DNA of 44,122 nt from a virus: the IMG/VR virus record IMGVR_UViG_3300047557_002041, positions 1-44,122 of that record; one strand, written 5' to 3'. The notes under the pieces were generated by a model, which had not been told where the DNA came from, did not search any database, and saw only the letters and a list, made by a program, of their open reading frames with translations. Position 1 is the stretch's first letter. The number at the start of each line of letters is the position of its first letter. Made by a program: the position numbers and the translations under genes. Positions 1-5,805 of the stretch are shown here, one piece after another.

Positions 1-127
1 TCAACGACTCCTCCCCGCTATGGAATCGTGTGGATTGGCTAAACAACCGTATTGAAGCTCTTGGTTGTGGCCGACCACTCACCCGTAATATGGGCTCATG
101 GATTATCTTTCAGCACATCAACCGTGC
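1..127. repeat. Terminal redundancy, copy 1 (matches 43996-44122)
   Basis: Bases 1-127 are identical to bases 43996-44122. An exact 127-base overlap equals a common assembler k-mer size, so it most likely marks circular closure of the contig rather than a physical terminal repeat. The unit genome would then be 43,995 bp. The same bases also occur inside the window at 41965-42091, as part of a 203-bp internal repeat. Confidence 0.9.
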
Positions 128-149
128 GCTTTTGGAGGGCGTGAAATGA
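1..149 (+). CDS. Small early protein, 3' part (gene crosses the circular join)
   Basis: The frame is open from the first base and stops with TGA at 147-149. Joined to the 5' part at 43890-44122 it makes an 84-residue protein. Its paralogue is the 84-residue product of 41859-42113. The two proteins are identical over their central parts and differ only near the ends (final residues VK here, AR there). I recognise no domain; the sequence is hydrophilic with a WNRVDWLNNRIE stretch. The stop overlaps the next start (ATGA), so translation is probably coupled. Confidence 0.8.
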   Translation, partial: NDSSPLWNRVDWLNNRIEALGCGRPLTRNMGSWIIFQHINRALLEGVK

Positions 150-502
150 CACAACAAACTATTCACGGCACCGTGTACCGTGTGGGGCAAGAGCTTTATA
201 TTGACAACCCTAAGCTGCTACCTGACGGAGTACAGCTAGAAATAATCCACAACAAACAAAGCACCCCTTATTGCAAAATCCTTGCCCTCCCTAACCCTGA
301 CCCTTTGGCCGTCAAGCCCACGCCGCTGACCCGTGAGGAGCTGATAACATTAAAAACGGTTTGGTACAAAGAGCATGATGGTGAATACTGTTTATCCTCA
401 AGATATACATATCGTGCCGCTTTGCACGCCCTAGGCATCCCCATGTTCCGCACCAAAGCCGAGTGCCGCTTGTATCACGAAATGGAGGCTAACGATGACT
501 AA
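146..502 (+). CDS. Hypothetical early protein, 118 aa
   Basis: The ATG at 146 overlaps the preceding stop as ATGA, with GGAGGG about 6 bases upstream, so I prefer it to the in-frame ATG at 98, which would lie inside the preceding gene. The first 15 residues (MTQQTIHGTVYRVGQ) nearly match the start of the small gene at 43592 (MTQQTINGTVYRVGQ), also at DNA level; the rest is unrelated. This suggests a shared N-terminal module on different C-terminal bodies. No known domain is visible. The end overlaps the next gene by 8 bases. Confidence 0.75.
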   Translation: MTQQTIHGTVYRVGQELYIDNPKLLPDGVQLEIIHNKQSTPYCKILALPNPDPLAVKPTPLTREELITLKTVWYKEHDGEYCLSSRYTYRAALHALGIPMFRTKAECRLYHEMEANDD

Positions 503-821
503 CCCCACCCCACCGTTGACGGCTGAAGAAGCACTTAAGGAGATTTACAAAGCCTGTGACTATGGTGATTCACATGGAAAATCTGCTGTTGAATGGCTTA
601 ACGACTACGCCGCCCAGCAAAATGCGGAGATGGTGGCGGAAAATGAATACCTAAAAAGGCTATTAAGCCGAATGAGCTGGTATGCCAACATTCCTAATGC
701 CACGGGCATTGATGAGGTTGACGATAAGCGAGATAAAGAGTGGGAAGAGTCTCAAAACGCTCTTGATGGCATGAAAAAAGGACCTTTTTGTTTGAACTCC
801 AAGCCGAAATCGAGCGGCTGA
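495..821 (+). CDS. Hypothetical early protein with coiled-coil tail, possibly frameshifted
   Basis: The annotated frame gives 108 residues with a charged helical middle (NAEMVAENEYLKRLL). The last part after MKKGP looks out of frame. In the -1 frame, open from 767, the text reads FELQAEIERLKQHLAKEAT and stops at 848-850. This closely resembles HALQAENERLKEMI at the end of the nearby gene 1349-1759. The -1 frame would also give the usual TGATG junction with the methyltransferase start at 850. The A6 run at 774-779 or T5 run at 785-789 could be where the frame changed, by mutation, read error or programmed slippage. Function unknown. Confidence 0.7.
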   Translation: MTNPTPPLTAEEALKEIYKACDYGDSHGKSAVEWLNDYAAQQNAEMVAENEYLKRLLSRMSWYANIPNATGIDEVDDKRDKEWEESQNALDGMKKGPFCLNSKPKSSG

Positions 822-849
822 AACAGCATCTAGCGAAGGAGGCGACGTG

Positions 850-1356
850 ATGAAGTTTGCATATGCTGACCCACCTTACTTTGGGTGCGGAAAATTATAT
901 AAAGAGCATCCCAATTGGGCTGATTGTGACTCGCTTGAATGGCATAAGGCTTTAATTGACAAGTTAGTAAATGAGTATCCTGACGGGTGGGCACTGTCAA
1001 TGACCAGTGGCAATCTGCATCACTTACTACCACTTGTACCAAAAAATGCTCGTGTTGCAGCATGGGTTAAGCCTTTTGCTATTTTTAAACCTAACGTCAA
1101 CCCCGCCTACACATGGGAACCTGTTATCTTTATGGGTGGGAGAAAGGGTGACAGAAAAAGAAGAACTATAAGAGACCACCTCTCATGTAATATCACCCTT
1201 AAAAAAGGGCTTACTGGAGCAAAACCAGAAGCTTTTTGCAAATGGGTACTCAATCTGCTGGGGTATGAGATGGGCGATATTTTAGATGATTTATTCCCAG
1301 GAACGGGAATTATGCAGCAAGTACTAATGAATTTAAAGGAACCCTCCAATGACTAA
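850..1356 (+). CDS. Small DNA adenine/cytosine-N4 methyltransferase-like protein
   Basis: The 168-residue protein has the catalytic DPPY motif of amino-methyltransferases at residues 7-10, and a DLFPGTG stretch resembling the AdoMet-binding FxGxG motif near residues 147-153. With DPPY before the AdoMet motif, the order matches the permuted beta-type arrangement. The protein is short for a DNA methyltransferase and no target-recognition domain is apparent. It may modify phage DNA against restriction, which is inference. ATG 850 is preferred over GTG 847 because of the AAGGAGG site just upstream. It overlaps the next gene by 8 bases. Confidence 0.75.
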   Translation: MKFAYADPPYFGCGKLYKEHPNWADCDSLEWHKALIDKLVNEYPDGWALSMTSGNLHHLLPLVPKNARVAAWVKPFAIFKPNVNPAYTWEPVIFMGGRKGDRKRRTIRDHLSCNITLKKGLTGAKPEAFCKWVLNLLGYEMGDILDDLFPGTGIMQQVLMNLKEPSND

Positions 1357-1759
1357 CTACGAAGCCCTATACAACCAAGCGATGGCCCACAATGCGATGC
1401 TGCGGGATGCAATAGATGCAGCTGATTCTTGCTTACTTAGCTATAAAATGGGTGAGCTCGCAGGATGGGAAATTGCTTTGTATTCACGTAAACGAGAAGC
1501 AGCCCTCAACGCCACCGGCCCTGATGTGGAGGCGTGGATGATTAATTTTCAAAATAAATCTATTGATACAACTATTAAACTGTACGAGTCCGAAATGCAA
1601 CAACTCGCCACCGTCACCGCTGAGCGGGATGCGGAACTTGTGGCGGAAAATGAGCGGATCGGAGGCTTAGCTGAGGAATGGGCAGGTAAATACCACGCAC
1701 TCCAAGCCGAAAACGAGCGGCTGAAAGAGATGATAAATGCTAACCCAGCGCAAGCATAA
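1349..1759 (+). CDS. Hypothetical early protein with C-terminal coiled coil
   Basis: 136 residues. The C-terminal half is heptad-like (AERDAELVAENERI and HALQAENERLKEMI), typical of a coiled coil. The gene appears related to the one at 495: both share (AE)LVAENE- and LQAExERLK-type text, also at DNA level, so they are probably diverged duplicates. The stop lies 23 bases inside the following gene. Function not recognised; an oligomerising early protein is plausible. Confidence 0.75.
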   Translation: MTNYEALYNQAMAHNAMLRDAIDAADSCLLSYKMGELAGWEIALYSRKREAALNATGPDVEAWMINFQNKSIDTTIKLYESEMQQLATVTAERDAELVAENERIGGLAEEWAGKYHALQAENERLKEMINANPAQA

Positions 1760-2054
1760 ACCAACCAAGGCAAACAGTGGCGTTGTGACCGTTTCTGACA
1801 TTGAGCGCATTAAAGAGATGCTGTACAAAGACACGCTGTGGATGCTGCGTTATGATGACCTTAACCCTGAAATCTGCCACGCTATGGCCATAAAAACGTG
1901 GAGGAACATAAAGGTGATGAACGCCGTGTTATACGGGCGTGAACACTGCCCCATCACCCACAAGATTTGGGATAACGTGATTACCGAGATGGCCAAGCGC
2001 TGGGCTTCAGTAGACCCGCAAGCGCAATGGGTACTGGATGCAATGGAGGGTTAG
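1737..2054 (+). CDS. Hypothetical early protein, 105 aa
   Basis: The start overlaps the preceding gene, with a GAAAGAG site about 5 bases upstream. The protein has a basic N-terminus (QRKHKPTK) and a mixed helical body with several Trp residues (LWMLRYDD, TWRNIKVM, KRWASVDPQAQW). No domain is recognised. It belongs to the same run of overlapping small plus-strand genes. Confidence 0.65.
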   Translation: MLTQRKHKPTKANSGVVTVSDIERIKEMLYKDTLWMLRYDDLNPEICHAMAIKTWRNIKVMNAVLYGREHCPITHKIWDNVITEMAKRWASVDPQAQWVLDAMEG

Positions 2055-2056
2055 AG

Positions 2057-2104
2057 TTGAACAAGTTACGAGTGATTGCAAAGAAACGGAGGGGTAAAGG
2101 ATGA
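2057..2104 (+). CDS. Possible 15-aa basic peptide (leader-type ORF)
   Basis: A TTG-initiated frame encodes MNKLRVIAKKRRGKG and stops at 2102-2104, overlapping the next ATG as ATGA. It fills the gap between two genes and carries the next gene's ribosome site inside its coding part. It could couple translation or simply be chance; no other support. Confidence 0.2.
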   Translation: MNKLRVIAKKRRGKG

Positions 2105-2301
2105 CAGACATTGAAATAAAGCTGGATAGGCGCTTTGTAGTGGATATTACAGAAGGTTTGCCGTTACCAGAGACGTTTAATGCCACTCGTGCCCAATATG
2201 AAGCGGAGCAAAAACAAAAAAGAAAGGAAACAGCCGATTTGCTGGATGAATATTTGCTAAACGTTTTGTCGGATGTAACAATACAGAAAGGCGGTGAGTG
2301 A
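2101..2301 (+). CDS. Hypothetical small early protein, 66 aa
   Basis: Preceded by CGGAGGGG at good spacing. Charged, probably helical C-terminal half (EQKQKRKETADLLDEYLL). The stop overlaps the following start as TGATG (2299-2303). It sits directly before an HTH regulator, but no function is recognised. Confidence 0.65.
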   Translation: MTDIEIKLDRRFVVDITEGLPLPETFNATRAQYEAEQKQKRKETADLLDEYLLNVLSDVTIQKGGE

Positions 2302-2633
2302 TGGTGTATAACTCAGGGTTCAGAGGTCAAAGACCAGAGATCAATACCATAGGTCAAAGAATTAGGTACTTAAGATGGAAAAATGACCACTGTCGTAGAG
2401 TATTAAGCACTGCACTAAAAATCTCTGATCCTCTATTATCAATGTACGAATCCGGTACTCGAGTAGTGACGTTAGATGTCATTCGTGGGGTAAAATGTTT
2501 TTACAATGTGTCTTACGATTGGTTGATGGATGGGCAAGTATGCACCGGTTTTACATCTATGACCCCGATATCTACCCACTTACTACCCTTAACTGCTACG
2601 ACCGACTCGATAAGATCCAAGCAGCCCGTTTAA
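2301..2633 (+). CDS. XRE/Cro-like helix-turn-helix regulator
   Basis: Residues about 15-75 read as a Cro/CI-type HTH domain: IGQRIRYLRWKN, then an L-x-I-S-x-x-x-L-S-x-Y-E-S-G-T recognition region, ending in VSYDWLMDG. The roughly 30-residue tail after WLMDG is Thr/Ser/Pro-rich and lies in DNA shared with the next gene in another frame, so the tail may be unstructured. It lies just before the strong promoter at 2749 and could regulate it; that link is inference. Start is ATG 2301, coupled to the stop of the previous gene. Confidence 0.7.
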   Translation: MVYNSGFRGQRPEINTIGQRIRYLRWKNDHCRRVLSTALKISDPLLSMYESGTRVVTLDVIRGVKCFYNVSYDWLMDGQVCTGFTSMTPISTHLLPLTATTDSIRSKQPV

Positions 2634-2746
2634 TGGTCTATTGTCATAAGGAAGGGATGCCGTATCGGTGGTTTCGCACCCGTCGTGGGCAGGAAATTGA
2701 ACTGGTGTCTGCTTCTCCTAACGATTTGTTTACGGTATATGATTAG
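2540..2746 (+). CDS. Hypothetical early protein, 68 aa, overlapping the HTH gene
   Basis: The ATG at 2540 gives MHRFYIYDPDIYPL..., which looks like a natural start; the earlier in-frame ATG at 2495 is deep inside the HTH domain of the overlapping gene. The two genes overlap by 94 bases in different frames. The C-terminal half is basic (YRWFRTRRGQEIEL). No domain recognised. It ends 2 bases before the promoter at 2749. Confidence 0.6.
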   Translation: MHRFYIYDPDIYPLTTLNCYDRLDKIQAARLMVYCHKEGMPYRWFRTRRGQEIELVSASPNDLFTVYD

Positions 2747-2748
2747 GG

Positions 2749-2776
2749 TTGACAAGTTTGGTTATTATAATATAAT
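2749..2776 (+). promoter_or_regulatory. Sigma70-type promoter for the replication operon
   Basis: Consensus TTGACA at 2749-2754, a 16-base spacer, then consensus TATAAT at 2771-2776. The -10 region has the wider context ATTATAATATAATAG, which recurs at 43218-43232. It is followed by a long plus-strand operon starting at 2825. Confidence 0.8.
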
Positions 2777-2783
2777 AGTTACA

Positions 2784-2800
2784 CGTCACATGTAGTGACG
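2784..2800. promoter_or_regulatory. Inverted repeat at the transcript start (operator or 5' hairpin)
   Basis: CGTCAC and GTGACG surround a 5-base ATGTA centre. The repeat begins about 8 bases after the -10 box, near the expected +1. It could be an operator for one of the HTH proteins or a 5' mRNA hairpin. Confidence 0.45.
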
Positions 2801-2824
2801 GTTTAAAACACAGGAGACGTCTGT

Positions 2825-3652
2825 ATGACAAAGAACGAACCAAAGCCTATGGTTGCTTACGACTACTTAATGGATATGCCTGACGAACAGGATGACGCCC
2901 TTAGCGTCAGTATCCAGTTCAATAACATTTTAATGGGGCACACTGCTCTAAAAGAAATAGACGGTGTTGAAGCTCAACGAACAAAGTTCTCTGCTCAAGG
3001 ATTCCCCAAGCAGAACTTGGATGAGTTTTTGTTTATCCCTTTATACATCAACCCCAAACGCCGGATGGCCTATTTACAGGCTTACAGCGGAGACGCCACC
3101 CCACCGGATTGCCAATCCATTGACGGCGTTACTCCCGCACAGCCGCTGCTTTACAACAATATGCAAATTACATCGTGTATCGGGTGCCCTCTCGCTGGGT
3201 ATGGTAAAGATGCTAAGTGTAAAGAACGTGGGGCAATGGTCGGACTTGCGTACTTTGAAGACACCAAGACCTTAGTCCCTGTCCGCAAAGACGTTGGCGG
3301 GCTGTCCATTAAAGCCTTTCAACAGCTCTCTGCTGACTTGGCTTCGCCCGTTGATTTAGGTAATGGGTACAAAAACCTCCCTATCCACACACGGCTTGTT
3401 AAGTGCAAGATTGAAATCCGTGAAAGTAACTTTGGGCGCACCCCTACATGGGCGTTTGAAGTGCTTAAAGACAAGTTTGTCCCACCCGACTTGTTCGGTG
3501 AGGTCGAGAAGATTAAACCCTTAGCTCGTTCGTTTGTAAAAGCGGATGCGCCTCGCACTGCGTTATTGGCTGCACCACAAGAGACTAAAGCCTTAACTGG
3601 CGAGGTTTCGATTGACGTTGTTACGGCAGAACAAGCTGCTAATTGTTTTTAA
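2825..3652 (+). CDS. Phage replication-region protein with four-cysteine motif
   Basis: 275 residues, the first gene after the strongest early promoter and preceded by an AGGAG site. Four cysteines (C96, C118, C121, C132; CxxCP plus C) could bind zinc or an Fe-S cluster. The position ahead of helicase, primase and polymerase and a mostly beta-like central body would fit a single-strand DNA-binding or recombination mediator protein, but I do not recognise the family and this is inference. The C-terminus ends in Phe but lacks the strongly acidic tail of classical SSBs. Confidence 0.7.
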   Translation: MTKNEPKPMVAYDYLMDMPDEQDDALSVSIQFNNILMGHTALKEIDGVEAQRTKFSAQGFPKQNLDEFLFIPLYINPKRRMAYLQAYSGDATPPDCQSIDGVTPAQPLLYNNMQITSCIGCPLAGYGKDAKCKERGAMVGLAYFEDTKTLVPVRKDVGGLSIKAFQQLSADLASPVDLGNGYKNLPIHTRLVKCKIEIRESNFGRTPTWAFEVLKDKFVPPDLFGEVEKIKPLARSFVKADAPRTALLAAPQETKALTGEVSIDVVTAEQAANCF

Positions 3653-3669
3653 ACGTGAGGGTAGGGTGA

Positions 3670-3728
3670 AACTGGATTCTGCGCGTAGGCCAGTTCTTGT
3701 GTAAAAGCACAGCCGGTGAGAGCCCGGC
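3670..3728 (+). ncRNA. Candidate structured RNA or 5' UTR element, three hairpins
   Basis: The 109-base gap between genes holds three consecutive hairpins: AACTGG/CCAGTT (3670-3675 with 3690-3695), TGTG/CACA (3698-3701 with 3708-3711) and GCCGG/CCGGC with a 7-base loop (3712-3716 with 3724-3728). It is followed by a C-rich stretch and the next ribosome site. It could be a regulatory leader, an mRNA processing site or a weak terminator. No known riboswitch consensus is met. Confidence 0.35.
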
Positions 3729-3761
3729 CCCGCCCCTTATTTTGTAGAGAAAGGAAATGCT

Positions 3762-4025
3762 ATGTATACAGACCATAAGTTTACTGTTGACAAAGTAAAA
3801 GATGCGCGTGAGATTGTGTTGAAATGGTTAAAGCTTACGCACGAGAATGGATGGCTTCATTTAATAGCGAGTGATATAGAATGGTACGCTGATCAAAAAG
3901 CGAAAAACGTAGCTCTTCTATACGAGCGTTTCCGCCAAGCCATTGACATGGGTGAGATGCCAGTTGGGTGGACGGACATGGACGCTGAAGTAGAAGAAGT
4001 GCTTGGGCGCGGTTTAAAAGTATAG
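3762..4025 (+). CDS. Hypothetical protein, 87 aa
   Basis: Has a good AGAAAGGA ribosome site and an all-helical, acidic composition (WYADQKAKNVALLYERFRQAIDMGE). It lies between the four-cysteine protein and the DUF6378-like gene in the replication operon. Function not recognised. Confidence 0.65.
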   Translation: MYTDHKFTVDKVKDAREIVLKWLKLTHENGWLHLIASDIEWYADQKAKNVALLYERFRQAIDMGEMPVGWTDMDAEVEEVLGRGLKV

Positions 4026-4039
4026 AGAAAGGAATTGCT

Positions 4040-4519
4040 ATGTCTTTAGGTAAAGCGGGGACACGTAAGTATAAAAAAGCCATGCATAATTATGTAAAAA
4101 AAATTCCTGCATCACCAATCCCTAATTTGTCTAAGTTAGAAAGTTCAGAAGACAAGGAGGGCGCCCATGCTCTTAAACATAGTGAGCGCTACGCGTACTA
4201 CGCTGCAATGCGTAATAACATGGCGCCTAGTAACGAAGTAACCCCCGGGAGCACCGCTCGTAAAGCAGCGGACATTGTCTCAGGCTCAAGGCAAAAGACG
4301 CACGGGTCAGCGCCAGAGCAGTTTACAGACGTTGCAAAACGCTGGCAAAATCATATCCTTTTAACGCATGGCATCGATGTACCGCTAGTGCACACAGACG
4401 TGGGTTGGATGATGGCTGATTTAAAACGTTCCCGCGCAAAGTATGGAGAGTTTAACGAAGATGACTATGTGGATTGTATTGGCTACGTTGATTGTGTTGC
4501 TCAGTGCATAGATAGGTAA
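4040..4519 (+). CDS. DUF6378-like phage protein
   Basis: 159 residues. The first 75 residues are basic and low in structure. The C-terminal part has the pattern of the small phage family DUF6378: SGSRQKTHGSA, then VAKRWQNHI, DVGWMMADLKRSRAKYG and DDYVDCIGYVDCVAQC. Function is unknown; the family is common next to phage replication genes. The AGAAAGGA site upstream supports ATG 4040. Confidence 0.65.
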   Translation: MSLGKAGTRKYKKAMHNYVKKIPASPIPNLSKLESSEDKEGAHALKHSERYAYYAAMRNNMAPSNEVTPGSTARKAADIVSGSRQKTHGSAPEQFTDVAKRWQNHILLTHGIDVPLVHTDVGWMMADLKRSRAKYGEFNEDDYVDCIGYVDCVAQCIDR

Positions 4520-4524
4520 TCCAC

Positions 4525-5805
4525 ATGGTAGAACTCATTGTCCAGCCCGCGTACACAACGCTTCGCGGGCTCCCTCTTAACATGGTTCAGTTACTGGATG
4601 ACTCCCTTCGCTACCTCTCCATTAGCGCCAACGCGTTTAACCCCGCGTTTGCAAAGGGGCGGTGGGATGGGTACATCCGGTTGTTTGACCGTCACACCAT
4701 GCGCTTCCCTACAGGGCTAGCCCCTCGTGTGATTAAGCTGCTTAACAACGCAGGCTTAGAGACAACAATTACCAAGCGGACCAACGCGGCTGGTGAGAAA
4801 GCTAAGCGTACCTACAAGCCACCGTTTCCTTTACGCCCTTACCAGCAAGAAGCGGTAGAAGCGGCGATTAAATGGAAGCGCGGTGTGCTGAGTATCCCTA
4901 CAGGTGGTGGGAAGACGGAGGTAGCGCAGGCGGTTTTGGCCGAGTACAACGCTCAGAGAAATCTGTTCTTGGTTAATAGGTGCTCTCTTTTGCATCAGAC
5001 TACTAAGCGATTTAAAAAAGCGTTCCCAGATTCCAATGTCATTATGTGGGGCGATGGTAAGAAGCTGCCCAAAAAGATGCCGGAAGAATACATCCTCATA
5101 GCGATGGCCCAGACAGCGTTTAAGACGCCTAATGAATGGGTGTCCAACACGCAGATGGTGTTTATAGATGAATGTCACTACGCCCCGTCCAACACCTTTA
5201 AACGGACGATTGAGTACTGCTCGAATGCCGAATCGCTGATTGGCCTATCCGCCACCCCTTTTCGCAACGACAACGCTGACTTAGAGCTTGAAGGGTGGAC
5301 TGGGCCTATTATCTATAAGGTCGATTACGAGCACCTTATTTCTAATGGCTGGCTCGTCCCCCCAGTTTTTAGCCGTGTACGGACACTACGGCAAGCCTTA
5401 CTAGATACGCGTGGGCTTAAAACCATGATCTTTTCCGAGAAGATTAAAGACCTTGAGCTAGCCGCTGCGGTGTTTGATGAGTTTAATGTAACGATTGTAA
5501 CAAGTAAGACCAAAGACATTGAAGGTATTTTAGACAAGTTCCGTCGTGGTGAGATAACGCACATTGCCGCTACGCCTATGTTTGACGAGGGATTAGACAT
5601 CCCAGACATTGACGCCGTTGTCTTTTTTGCCACGGGCGCTAGCCGGACGCGCGCTATACAACGTATTGGGCGAGCGATGCGTATCGCTCCGGGGAAGACG
5701 CATTGCAAAGTCATTGACTTATTTGATTCGAAGTACTTTGATAGATTGGAAGCGTACAATAAAGAACCGGCGTTTAAGCGGCGTGTTGCGGAGGGCACAA
5801 AATAA
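4525..5805 (+). CDS. SF2 DEAD/DEAH-box helicase
   Basis: 426 residues with the superfamily 2 helicase motifs in order: a Q-like RPYQQEAV near residue 110, Walker A PTGGGKT near 127, Walker B IDECH near 215, SAT motif III (LSATPFRND), and motif VI QRIGRAMR near 380. About 100 residues precede the helicase core. It probably unwinds DNA during phage replication or recombination, as in UvsW/RecG-like phage helicases. It overlaps the next gene by 1 base (TAATG). Confidence 0.93.
   Translation: MVELIVQPAYTTLRGLPLNMVQLLDDSLRYLSISANAFNPAFAKGRWDGYIRLFDRHTMRFPTGLAPRVIKLLNNAGLETTITKRTNAAGEKAKRTYKPPFPLRPYQQEAVEAAIKWKRGVLSIPTGGGKTEVAQAVLAEYNAQRNLFLVNRCSLLHQTTKRFKKAFPDSNVIMWGDGKKLPKKMPEEYILIAMAQTAFKTPNEWVSNTQMVFIDECHYAPSNTFKRTIEYCSNAESLIGLSATPFRNDNADLELEGWTGPIIYKVDYEHLISNGWLVPPVFSRVRTLRQALLDTRGLKTMIFSEKIKDLELAAAVFDEFNVTIVTSKTKDIEGILDKFRRGEITHIAATPMFDEGLDIPDIDAVVFFATGASRTRAIQRIGRAMRIAPGKTHCKVIDLFDSKYFDRLEAYNKEPAFKRRVAEGTK

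Noticed and set aside
2301-2746. Lysogeny switch
   Set aside because: Small HTH genes are present but no integrase, excisionase, attachment site, partition genes or CI-type repressor with a dimer domain are seen in the complete circle.
2540-2746. Frameshifted C-terminus of the HTH gene
   Set aside because: The HTH domain ends naturally at WLMDG, and the downstream frame has its own plausible ATG. The -1 relation alone is common for overlapping phage genes.
3712-3728. Cobalamin-type riboswitch fragment (GCCGG-TGAGAGC-CCGGC resembles part of that consensus)
   Set aside because: The required downstream conserved core and the kissing-loop elements are missing, and the gene downstream has no link to cobalamin.
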